Shown: positions 55,407 through 64,000 of the stretch, piece after piece
Position numbering within the stretch: position 1 is the first letter of the stretch
Layout: each line of letters opens with the position of its first letter
Assembly: GCA_016703535.1 (NCBI GenBank)
Contig: JADJBV010000002.1
Coordinates: forward strand, 1,860,001-1,924,000
Source: Deltaproteobacteria bacterium
Lineage (GTDB): Bacteria; Myxococcota; Kuafuiibacteriia; Kuafuiibacteriales; Kuafuiibacteriaceae
Reading direction: 5' to 3'
DNA length: 64,000 nt
Position numbers and translations under genes: made by a program
The notes under the pieces: generated by a model
Told to the model about the DNA's origin: nothing
The model's database searches: none
The model's input: the letters and a program-made list of their open reading frames with translations, nothing else

Positions 55407-58221
55407 GGGGCAGCTCCAGGTGTTCGAGTTTCCCGTGGAGCTCGAACACCACCACGGGCGGCCGCCCCCCGAAGGCGTCGACCCTTCGATAACGGGCGCC
55501 CTCGGGCAACACCACCCGGCCCAGGGCCTCGGCGCCCTCGAAGCGGAGCACGGCGGTGCGGCCCGTGGGTTCTTCGCCGACCAGGAACACGCCGCTCGAA
55601 TCTTCGGGGCGATTGGCTGGTGTGGACAGGCCGGTCACCCGGGCCAAGCCGTGGTTTTCGATGCGGGCCACCTCGCCAGCGGGCGGGTGCAGATAGACCC
55701 GCGGGCCGTTCGTGACCTGCAGCAGCGTTTCGTCGGGCAAGACCGCGTAGCGCGAAGGCGCGTGGTCCACCCGATCGAAGCGACGCACCTTCGGTTTGGG
55801 ACCGCCTGACAACACCTGGACCTGGGTCGGGCCCTCGAAGATCCAGTTGAAGCGCACCTCGGGTGTTTCGGGCACGAAGCGGGTCGAGACCGCGGCCGGC
55901 CGACCCAAGATCATAGGTGGCTCGGCGCGCCCGTTCGGATTCAGCAGCACCAACTGGCTGCCGTCTTGGCTCGGTCGCAACAAAGCGCTGCGACTCTGGT
56001 CCGAGTCGTTCAAGACCAAAAGTTGCGTCTTGGCGTCGTTCCATTCGGCCCCGACTTGCACCGGGTGGCTTTCGCCGGACCGAGTGTCGACCTGGTGCCA
56101 CTCGCCCTCGAAGAAGTAGAGGTATGGTTGGGGCGCGAAGTTGACCGCCGAGGGCGCGGGGCGAACCATCATCGGCGCTTCTTCGCTTTCGGCGCCCGCC
56201 AAGAAGAACCGCATCCACTCGCCGTGGGTGGGCCGGACGCCCGAAAACGAGCGGGGCGGCAGGGGCGGTCCCTTCGGGCGCGGGCGGGGGGTGGTCCGGC
56301 CCTCTTGTTTCCAGAGCGCGGCCGCCGCCTCCAGCGCAGGGGTGGTTTGGAGTTCGCTTCGGCCGGGTTCGGTGGCGTTGAGAACCTGGGTGCAGGCCTC
56401 GAAGAAGGTGGCCCGGGTCAAGCCGATCTGACGAAAGCTCAAGGTCTCGTGGCCGTTGCGCACAAAGTTGAGGGGGCGCATGCCGTTGAGCGGCGCGTTG
56501 AAGAACCCAAGCTCGTAGAACTGATTTTCATCGAGCTCGACCGCTTCGGACGAACCCGAGGCCACCTGGACGCCGTGGGCGACGAAGTTTTTGGCGTCGG
56601 CCGGCCCTTGGCCGGTGATCAACACCGCGTAGCTCGCGGCGCGGAGGCCTTGCTCCAGGTTGTCGACCACCGACGCATCGGGCGCCTTGAGGGCGGCGGC
56701 GATCCGCTTTTGTTCGTCGTTGTCGAAGCCAATGGCCTGCAGCCCATGTTGGCCGAGCTCCTGCAGGAAACTGGAGCCCACCGTGCCCAGGCCCACCGCC
56801 AACACTGGCTTGGGTTCGACCGGGCCACTTTGCCATCTCAGCTCCCGCAACAGGCCGTGGGCCAGATCGACGCCGATCACTTCGCCTTCGTCGATCTTGT
56901 TGGGTGCTCGGGCGATGCTGATGGCCGGAAATTGGAGATCGAGAGCGAGCAGTCGTTGGTGCCCCCGGGTCGTGAGCTCGACCGCCCTTCGGCGCCCTTC
57001 GCCGGCCTGATTCAGGTGGCTGATCAGGGCGGCGCCGTCGTCGAGGACCAGCTGGAGCCGGCACTGGTCCAGGGCGGACCCGGCGGCGCGGGCGAACGAA
57101 GCAACGTCCCGAGCCCGCGCTTCCTCCACGTGGAAGGTTCCGTCCACGTCTTCGGTGGCGTCCATCACGTGGACCCCCAGGATCCGGAGATAGGCGATCA
57201 CCAGCGGGTTGTTGGTGTAGTCCTTGGCCAGCAGCCAAATTTCCGACGGTTGGGCACCCTTCCTCAGGAAGGCCTCGATCAGCGGCACACACGAGGGCAG
57301 CAGGTGTTGGATGCCGGCGATGCCCACGCCCGCGTAGGTTTGTTCGGGGGTGGCGGCGAGGACCTGCTCGAGCTCCGGGATCCGCGAGGGGATCAAACCA
57401 TCACTCCGCACCAAGGTGTCGATGAGGGGCCGCGCCGCGTCGCCGTGGGCGCTGTAGAGGGCGGTGACCAGCGATGCCAGATCTTCCCAGTTCGGGGGCT
57501 CGGGCGCCGGCGTCGCTTGGGCCCGACTCAGCTCCTCGATCGCCAAGCGGCCCAGATCACCATGACGGGTGATGAGGTGGTCGGGGCCGAACGTGTGGAG
57601 CTCGAACAAGAACTCCGCGACCTGGTGCCACTGCTGGGCCTCCGACGGCGGTTGGCCCGGAGCCTGCCCGAACCATGCACCTCGGGGGCCCTCGGCGATC
57701 AACCGAGCATAGTGGCGCAGCTTGGCCGAGTTGGTGCAGATCGACGCCACCGCCGCGCCCAGATCGATGGGGTGGGAAGGGGCTGCGATCGGCGTGGCCC
57801 GGATCCCGGTCAGGGGCGCAAGCGGCGTCCGCGTCAGGTGAGCGCCGAACTGGAGCACAAAGGGTCGGATCACCAGCGCCAAGGCGGTGAGCTCGGGGAG
57901 ATCGGCGGCCAACTCGGACAACGCCACCGGCGCCGCCAGCGAACGGCCCGCACTCCGGCCCCAGGTCTTGAGGGCCTGGCCGATGCGTCGCCCCAGCTCC
58001 CCCGGTTCGGTGCTCGGGGCAAGGGCCCGTTCACCCGCAACAAGCGCCGCGCTCAGCCCGGAAGAGCCGTTGCGTAACATCGGGTACAAGGGCGCGACTG
58101 CGTGCGGATGGTTTTCGCAGATCGCGGCCAACTCGTGCAGCGAAAGCCGCAGCGCCAACGCCTCGGTGGCGAGTTCGTCGAGCCCAGGGCGGACGTAGAG
58201 ACCGAGCGGCTGAAGGCGCAT
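55399..58221 (-). CDS. Very large protein with divergent S-adenosylhomocysteine-hydrolase-like module
   Basis: 940 residues from the ATG at 58221, two bases after the Crp gene's stop; upstream in-frame sequence is the shadow of that gene. Residues about 1-270 are helical and unrecognised. About 290-560 resemble AHCY: GIQHLLPSCVPLIEAFLRKG, an AHCY-like DDG loop at 394-396 (LVLDDGAALI), a Glu in VELTTRG and a Rossmann GLGTVG at 477-482. The canonical Lys/Asp/Asn active-site segment is altered. The final third is beta-rich with repeated motifs, perhaps a propeller. No signal peptide. Function unknown. Confidence 0.72.
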   Translation of the reverse strand: MRLQPLGLYVRPGLDELATEALALRLSLHELAAICENHPHAVAPLYPMLRNGSSGLSAALVAGERALAPSTEPGELGRRIGQALKTWGRSAGRSLAAPVALSELAADLPELTALALVIRPFVLQFGAHLTRTPLAPLTGIRATPIAAPSHPIDLGAAVASICTNSAKLRHYARLIAEGPRGAWFGQAPGQPPSEAQQWHQVAEFLFELHTFGPDHLITRHGDLGRLAIEELSRAQATPAPEPPNWEDLASLVTALYSAHGDAARPLIDTLVRSDGLIPSRIPELEQVLAATPEQTYAGVGIAGIQHLLPSCVPLIEAFLRKGAQPSEIWLLAKDYTNNPLVIAYLRILGVHVMDATEDVDGTFHVEEARARDVASFARAAGSALDQCRLQLVLDDGAALISHLNQAGEGRRRAVELTTRGHQRLLALDLQFPAISIARAPNKIDEGEVIGVDLAHGLLRELRWQSGPVEPKPVLAVGLGTVGSSFLQELGQHGLQAIGFDNDEQKRIAAALKAPDASVVDNLEQGLRAASYAVLITGQGPADAKNFVAHGVQVASGSSEAVELDENQFYELGFFNAPLNGMRPLNFVRNGHETLSFRQIGLTRATFFEACTQVLNATEPGRSELQTTPALEAAAALWKQEGRTTPRPRPKGPPLPPRSFSGVRPTHGEWMRFFLAGAESEEAPMMVRPAPSAVNFAPQPYLYFFEGEWHQVDTRSGESHPVQVGAEWNDAKTQLLVLNDSDQSRSALLRPSQDGSQLVLLNPNGRAEPPMILGRPAAVSTRFVPETPEVRFNWIFEGPTQVQVLSGGPKPKVRRFDRVDHAPSRYAVLPDETLLQVTNGPRVYLHPPAGEVARIENHGLARVTGLSTPANRPEDSSGVFLVGEEPTGRTAVLRFEGAEALGRVVLPEGARYRRVDAFGGRPPVVVFELHGKLEHLELPLS

Positions 58222-58223
58222 GG

Positions 58224-58970
58224 TTAGGGGTCGGTGCTCCGGTGGTGGAGCATGGCGGTCTCTTCGCCGGCCAACCGACGCAGCCGCTCCAGATCGTGGA
58301 GCACGAAATATCTCCCCTCCTTGTTGATGAACCCCTCGCTCTTCAGGAAGTCGAGGGCTCGGGTCACCGACCGCCGGTTGAGGCCCACCGCCGCCGCCAG
58401 GGACTCTTGGGAGTGTTCTCGTTCGATCACGATCGAATCGCCGCGGCGGACCCCGTGGGCGTCGGCGGAGGAGAGCAAGAAGTTCAACAAGCGGCTGTGG
58501 GCTTGAGCGAAGCCGAGCAGACGTTCGTTGAGGATGCAGACCTCGAAGCGACGAGCGACGTCCCACAACAACGCCCGGGTGAAGGCTGGCGAACGTTCGG
58601 TGAGTTGGGTGAAGGCTGGGGCATCGATGGAGATCAGCTCACAGTCGGTCACCGCCCGCACCGACTCGCGCATCGGGTTGCCGGTGATGCACTCGACCTC
58701 CCCGAACACCGCGGGCGCCGAGAAGATCTTGGGCGTCATCCCATTGCCTTCGGTCGAGGTGTAAGAGACCTCCACCGAACCGGAGCACAAGAAGAAGAAG
58801 CGAGGTTCGTCCTGCTCCTCGATCACCAGGCGTTCGGCCGGGAGCGATCGAGCCGGGGGCAAGGCGGCGCGGTGCTCGGGCTCGAGCCGCTCCAGGATCG
58901 GGTGGCGAGGACGTTCTCCGCGCACGCCGGCGGATGTTGTCACGATCCCACGGACCCCGTCGACCGCCAT
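58224..58970 (-). CDS. Crp/Fnr-family transcriptional regulator
   Basis: 248 residues from the ATG at 58970; an ATG at 58988 is an alternative. A cyclic-nucleotide-binding-type barrel (about 30-140; LVIEEQDEPRFFFLCSGSVE) is followed by a dimer helix and a winged helix-turn-helix (SQESLAAAVGLNRRSVTRAL). The usual cAMP-contact signature is not obvious and there is no Fnr Cys cluster, so the ligand is unknown. The large AHCY-like gene begins 2 bases downstream, so the two are co-transcribed. Confidence 0.88.
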   Translation of the reverse strand: MAVDGVRGIVTTSAGVRGERPRHPILERLEPEHRAALPPARSLPAERLVIEEQDEPRFFFLCSGSVEVSYTSTEGNGMTPKIFSAPAVFGEVECITGNPMRESVRAVTDCELISIDAPAFTQLTERSPAFTRALLWDVARRFEVCILNERLLGFAQAHSRLLNFLLSSADAHGVRRGDSIVIEREHSQESLAAAVGLNRRSVTRALDFLKSEGFINKEGRYFVLHDLERLRRLAGEETAMLHHRSTDP

Positions 58971-59063
58971 CCAAGGTGGTGGATCCAAGGCAACGGTCCT
59001 CGAGGTCCGCCCCGCCGTCGGGGAGTCGTCGGCGCGTCAGTTGGGCTGTCCATGGGTCGCTGG

Positions 59064-59711
59064 TCACTCCCGATCCTTGAGCAGCGCCTTGTAGAGCGGC
59101 ACACCCTTGTTCGGTCCGGGGTGGCTGAGGCGCGCCGGCTCCGCCAAAAAACGTCGATCCCGGTGGCCGTGATCGACGGCGTCGCTGCTGCCGTGTTGGG
59201 ACAAATATCCGGCGACCTTGGGCCACAACACCTCGGGCGCCATCGCCAAAGCGAACCAGGCGTGGGCGTGGCTCTGCCACAAGGCCAAGGCCAACTCGAT
59301 GGGTTCGACGCCGGCTTGGCCAACGAAGGCCAACAGGTGCACTCGATCGCTCAGTAAAAAGGCCTTGCTGATGGCGCGTTCGGCGGCAGTTAAGGTGCTC
59401 TCGTCGCACTTTCGCTCTTCACTCAAGCGCCGCTCGACCTCGGCGTGGGCTGCCTGCCGAGCCGCCCAAAACTCATGACCGATCGCCTTGGCGCCCGGAT
59501 CTTCCGCCAAGGACGACGGGAACAACTGGCGATCCAAAGAGGAGAAGAAGGTGTCGAGGTCGGCTTCGGTCAGCCGGTGACCGCCGCGCTTCGAAGGTTG
59601 GGGATGAACCGGCGCCACAAAACGTCGCAGGGTCGCTTTGCCCTGCACCTTGGCCAGCTGAGCGGCGTGGCGGCGCCTAAAGGGAGCGGTGCGCTCCTCG
59701 TCCGTCGTCAT
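59064..59711 (-). CDS. Unrecognised soluble protein
   Basis: 215 residues from the ATG at 59711; an ATG at 59759 gives a longer form with a low-complexity start. Helical and charged, with segments such as TFFSSLDRQLFPSSLAED and VERRLSEERKCDESTLTAAE. No recognised domain, no signal peptide. It lies upstream of the Crp gene on the same strand with about 90 bases between, so co-transcription is possible but not shown. Confidence 0.6.
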   Translation of the reverse strand: MTTDEERTAPFRRRHAAQLAKVQGKATLRRFVAPVHPQPSKRGGHRLTEADLDTFFSSLDRQLFPSSLAEDPGAKAIGHEFWAARQAAHAEVERRLSEERKCDESTLTAAERAISKAFLLSDRVHLLAFVGQAGVEPIELALALWQSHAHAWFALAMAPEVLWPKVAGYLSQHGSSDAVDHGHRDRRFLAEPARLSHPGPNKGVPLYKALLKDRE

Positions 59712-59848
59712 GGCGACGGGCGGCGCCAGGGGCCGCGTTGGTATGGGTCCGGAAGACATCCATAACTCCCGAGTTGTTTATCGGCGGCGGCGGCGAACTG
59801 TTGTGGGCCCTCGGATCATCGCCCGATGGATGGCACCTTCGTTTTGAG

Positions 59849-59908
59849 CTGAGGACCCCTGATCGCCGGCTCGTAGCCACCCGGTAGCATCTCGGCTAGG
59901 GACGACCC
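59849..59908 (+). promoter_or_regulatory. thiC leader, possible but unproven TPP riboswitch remnant
   Basis: Blocks in riboswitch-like order are present: CTGAGG (59849-59854), CTGATC (59859-59864) and AGGGA (59898-59902), the last serving as a ribosome-binding site seven bases from the ATG. TAGCC (59874-59878) can pair with GGCTA (59894-59898). However, the conserved UAAU-type block of the TPP aptamer is absent and spacing is off. Low confidence. Confidence 0.25.
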
Positions 59909-61551
<1,643 letters not shown>

Positions 61552-61573
<22 letters not shown>

Positions 61574-61914
61574 GCCTCCAGCGCCTCTTTGGTCGGTTCG
61601 TAGACCCCCGCCAAGGCGGCCGCGAAGTTCTGAGCGTCTTCGGCCCGGCCTTGACGCGCTGCTTCTTCGGTGGCCGCCGCTAACCCCAACATCTTGGTTG
61701 CCCCTAGAGCGCTGCAGCTCGATTTGAGACTGTGGGCGGTTCTGGCCGCTTGAGGCAGGTCCCCCTTGGCCAAGTGGTCCCGGAGGATGCGCAGGGAGCT
61801 GGGGGTGGCGTCGGCAAAGATGCGGATCAGCTCAGCGATCAGGTCCGTACCCGTCGTGTCCTCGAGGCCTTCCAGGCTCTGGAGCCGCTCTGGATCGAGT
61901 AGTGGATCACCCAT
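61552..61914 (-). CDS. Histidine phosphotransfer (HPt) protein
   Basis: 120 residues from the ATG at 61914. A four-helix HPt fold with phospho-acceptor His61 in AARTAHSLKSSCSALGA. The N-terminus DPERLQSLEGLEDTTG is typical of stand-alone HPt proteins. It would pass phosphate between a hybrid kinase and a response regulator. A response-regulator gene diverges 49 bases away, and a hybrid kinase lies at 11.9 kb, so a relay is plausible. The 3' end overlaps thiC. Confidence 0.85.
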
Positions 61915-61946
61915 GGTTCGAAACTCCCGGCCCTTCAGACCCACTG

Positions 61947-61958
61947 ATCGGCGCCGAT
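61947..61958. promoter_or_regulatory. 12-bp perfect palindrome between divergent HPt and REC genes
   Basis: ATCGGCGCCGAT is perfectly symmetric and sits in the 49-base gap between two divergent start codons. In GC-rich DNA a 12-base palindrome can arise by chance, so this is only a candidate shared operator. Confidence 0.3.
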
Positions 61959-61963
61959 GATGA

Positions 61964-62620
61964 GTGTTAGAGTACCTCGATTTGGATGTTTTGGTCGCCG
62001 ATGACGATCCAGTGCAGCGGCACTTGATCGCGACTTCGCTGAAGGCCTGGGGCTTTCGGCCCGTGGTCTGCGAAGACGGCGGCGAAGCCTGGCGCATCCT
62101 GGACTCCGAAAACTCGCCTCCTCTCGCCATCTTGGACTGGATGATGCCCGGGCTGGAGGGCATCGAGATCTGCCGCCGGCTGAAGGCCCGGGAGCCGGTC
62201 AAGCTGAGCTACGTGATCCTCCTGACCGCCCGGGGTGAACAGGCCAACATCGTGGAGGGCCTCCGGGCCGGCGCCGACGACTACGTCTTGAAGCCCTTTC
62301 ATCCCGAGGAGTTCCACGCCCGGGTCCGGAACGGCGCCCGGATCATCGGCCTGCAGCGGAACCTGACCGAACGCATCGAGCAACTCCAAGAGGCCTTGGC
62401 CAACGTCAAGCGCCTCCAGGGGCTGCTCCCGATCTGCACCTACTGCAAGAAGATCCGGAACGACGGCGACTACTGGACCCAGGTCGAGGCCTACTTCGCC
62501 GAACACGCCGATGTCCGCTTCTCCCACGGCATCTGCCCGAGCTGTTACGAGACGGTCATCGAGCCGGAGCTGGAGCGGCTGGAGCAAGCCGCCCTGGCCC
62601 CGCCGGGCTCGGATGAGTGA
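61964..62620 (+). CDS. Response regulator with receiver domain and C-terminal Cys module
   Basis: 218 residues from a GTG. The receiver (about 5-125) has phospho-acceptor Asp58 in ILDWMMPGLEG and the Lys in YVLKPFHPEEF. A coiled coil (about 130-150) leads to a C-terminal module CTYCKKIRNDGDYW then HGICPSCYE. This pair of CxxC motifs is common at the ends of sensor proteins of unknown output. Divergent from the HPt gene. Its 3' end overlaps the MBL gene convergently by 65 bases. Confidence 0.88.
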   Translation: MLEYLDLDVLVADDDPVQRHLIATSLKAWGFRPVVCEDGGEAWRILDSENSPPLAILDWMMPGLEGIEICRRLKAREPVKLSYVILLTARGEQANIVEGLRAGADDYVLKPFHPEEFHARVRNGARIIGLQRNLTERIEQLQEALANVKRLQGLLPICTYCKKIRNDGDYWTQVEAYFAEHADVRFSHGICPSCYETVIEPELERLEQAALAPPGSDE

Positions 62621-63440
62621 GCAACCAGGTCCGGGCCAACAACTCCGCCGGCAGCCGTGAGGCCACGGCCTCTTCGATCTGCTCGACCGAATAACGCCGG
62701 GAGAAGTGGGTCAACACCACGGCCCGGTTCTGGAACTGCTCCGCTCGAGCGGCCACCTGATCGAGGTGGATGTGGCCCCCTTCTTGGGCGTGGGCCGGGG
62801 TCTCGCCTTCGCCCAAGAAGGTGCACTCCAGCAACAAGACCCGGGCCCGGAGGGTCGCGGGCTCCCAATCCAACACCTCGATCCGAGCGTCGCCCGGGAA
62901 ACACAGCTCGAGCCGCTCCTCTTTGACGTTCACCTCTTCACCGGCGGCGACCCGGGCCGCGATCGCCGGGCCCGCAAGACCTTGTAGCTCGGGGCGCAAC
63001 TTCTTCACCTCCCGATACAAGGTGTAGCCGACGGTCGCGATCCGGTGGGGTGAAGCGAAGGCCCGGGCCCACCGGCCCTTGCCGAGCGGGATCAGATCAC
63101 CTGGGCGTACGCCGATCAGCTCACACTCCTCCGAGTTGGTCTGGAGTTCGGTCCAGGCGGCCAAGATCTTGCGCAGCGGTTCGACGGAGGCCGCCGGGCA
63201 ATACACTCGGGCCGGCGGATAACCGTACAGGCGCCGCAACGACACGTAGTAGGGCAGGCCTGCGGCGTGATCGATGTGCCCGTGGGTCAACAACAAGGTG
63301 GGCCAACGTTCGGCGCCCGGCGGGCACCGGCCGATGTCGAGGCACAACTCGAAGTCAGGGACCTGAAAGCAGGTCTCGATCCCGCCCGCCGAGATGGCGC
63401 GGAGCAACAGGCCCGCCGGGCTGGCTTCGGCGGCGATCAC
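62556..63440 (-). CDS. Metallo-beta-lactamase-fold hydrolase (RNase Z-like)
   Basis: 294 residues. The metal motif THGHIDHAAG (HxHxDH) is intact, with later ligands in FPGDARIEV and VVLTHFSRRY. The layout resembles RNase Z-type MBL proteins, but the flexible exosite arm of true tRNase Z is not obvious. It could act on RNA or another phosphodiester. The last 20 residues, Pro/Ala-rich, lie within the overlap with the response regulator gene and may be a run-on. Confidence 0.78.
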   Translation of the reverse strand: MIAAEASPAGLLLRAISAGGIETCFQVPDFELCLDIGRCPPGAERWPTLLLTHGHIDHAAGLPYYVSLRRLYGYPPARVYCPAASVEPLRKILAAWTELQTNSEECELIGVRPGDLIPLGKGRWARAFASPHRIATVGYTLYREVKKLRPELQGLAGPAIAARVAAGEEVNVKEERLELCFPGDARIEVLDWEPATLRARVLLLECTFLGEGETPAHAQEGGHIHLDQVAARAEQFQNRAVVLTHFSRRYSVEQIEEAVASRLPAELLARTWLLTHPSPAGPGRLAPAAPAPAR

Positions 63441-63441
63441 T

Positions 63442-64000
63442 TCAGCCCACGTTCTTCAGCGCCAAGGCCTCTTCGCACAACTCGTCCATGCTCATGGCCT
63501 CGGCGCGGGCCAGATCCGCCTCGTCGTAGAGCTTCTGGATCACGCGGGCGTCGGTGCCGATCAACCGCAAGAGGAGTCGTCCGAAGAAGAAGCCCAGCAG
63601 CGGGTTTCGAAAGGCGTCTTGCAGCAGCAGCATAAAACGCACGAACGGGCGCTCCTTGACGTTGCTGCGGTTGGCGATGATCTGGATGCGGCGAAAGGCC
63701 TCGAGCAGACGTTGGCCGCTGGGGTCCACCAGATCCATGGGCTCGAAGAACACCGCCCGCAGGAAGGGGCGTGCGTGAAAGAGCAAGCGCGACAAGGCCC
63801 ACCACCCGTTGGCCCGCTCCCGCAACCCTGGCTTGGGCAGGCGGGCCAGCTCCGCCTGGTAGGCCGGGCTCGCGTAGTGCTCCACCATGTGAAAGTCGAC
63901 GGCGATGTGCCGTGACTCGTCTCGGTTGATCAGGTGCATCGCTTGATCACAAAGCGGGTCGTCCACGTAACTTTGCAGGGAGCGCAAGAGGGCCACGTCC
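63442..64000 (-). CDS. Diiron-type protein, AurF/ferritin-like (C-terminal part, truncated by window edge)
   Basis: About 185 residues are visible and the frame remains open to the window end, so the N-terminus is missing. A diiron motif of the E/DxxxH kind is suggested by INRDESRHIAVDFH, followed by helices (ARPFLRAVFFEPMDLVD). AurF-like N-oxygenases and other diiron helical bundles share this motif. Hydrophobic segments (FVRFMLLLQDAF) could be membrane-associated. It abuts the MBL gene with 1 base between. Identity is tentative because the first metal ligands are outside the window. Confidence 0.5.
   Translation of the reverse strand, partial: DVALLRSLQSYVDDPLCDQAMHLINRDESRHIAVDFHMVEHYASPAYQAELARLPKPGLRERANGWWALSRLLFHARPFLRAVFFEPMDLVDPSGQRLLEAFRRIQIIANRSNVKERPFVRFMLLLQDAFRNPLLGFFFGRLLLRLIGTDARVIQKLYDEADLARAEAMSMDELCEEALALKNVG

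Noticed and set aside
59760..59848. A gene upstream of thiC
   Set aside because: Only a short open stretch without a plausible start or motif lies here; it appears to be leader or spacer DNA.

Overview
The window is GC-rich DNA from a delta-type proteobacterium, most likely a member of the Myxococcota. Four things point that way. It has a type IV pilus cluster in the PilS-PilR-PilM-PilN arrangement. It has many secreted lipoproteins whose N-terminal linkers are low-complexity Asp/Gly/Ser repeats. It has a C-terminal MYXO-CTERM-like sorting tail (Cys motif, hydrophobic helix, Arg cluster). It is dense in two-component, Ser/Thr-kinase and cyclic-di-GMP signalling genes. I see no rRNA, tRNA, CRISPR array, prophage or transposase gene. 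No stretch longer than 300 bases lacks a gene.

Layout. 0-6.4 kb, minus strand: methyltransferase, prepilin peptidase pilD, pilS, pilR, then an XRE-type regulator, pilM and the start of pilN. A 161-bp element with near-perfect 24-bp terminal inverted repeats lies just upstream of the methyltransferase. 6.5-15.3 kb: amidase, FHA-GGDEF diguanylate cyclase, M20 amidohydrolase, dihaem cytochrome lipoprotein, hybrid histidine kinase, a repeat-rich lipoprotein and a ComEA-like protein. 15.4-22.3 kb, plus strand: a fused TRAP transporter, then a compact cyclic-di-GMP block made of a GGDEF/EAL phosphodiesterase, a photoactive-yellow-protein (PYP) homologue, a PAS-GGDEF cyclase, a Ser/Thr kinase and a PilZ protein. 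22.3-36.9 kb: envelope proteins, haem A synthase, an NfeD plus two stomatin-like proteins, a D-aminoacylase-type amidohydrolase, an aldo/keto reductase, and two MaoC hydratases coupled to a DJ-1/PfpI protein. 37-42.2 kb, minus strand: a redox operon of DUF6599-like, DUF362, polyferredoxin and Tat aldo/keto reductase genes, the last interrupted by an in-frame TAG. 42.2-47.2 kb: a MYXO-CTERM metalloprotease and an ECF sigma/anti-sigma/outer-membrane operon. 47.2-51 kb: a UbiB-like kinase, an SCP2-like protein and a large unknown protein. 51.1-59.7 kb: plant-type fabI, a Fic-domain protein with a coupled partner, and a Crp-family regulator with a very large AHCY-like protein. 59.9-64 kb: thiC, an HPt and a response regulator gene that diverge, an MBL-fold hydrolase and a truncated diiron-type protein.

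The most striking system is the block at 17.4-22.2 kb. The PYP homologue keeps the chromophore Cys, Tyr and Glu at exactly the spacing of the Halorhodospira protein. It sits between a phosphodiesterase and a cyclase in tightly packed or overlapping genes, with a PilZ receptor close downstream. This predicts blue-light control of cyclic-di-GMP, plausibly acting on the type IV pilus or surface behaviour. Secondary candidates are the UbiB-SCP2-unknown operon, the giant AHCY-like protein behind a Crp regulator, and the Fic pair. All functional calls come from reading the sequence by eye; no database search was run.
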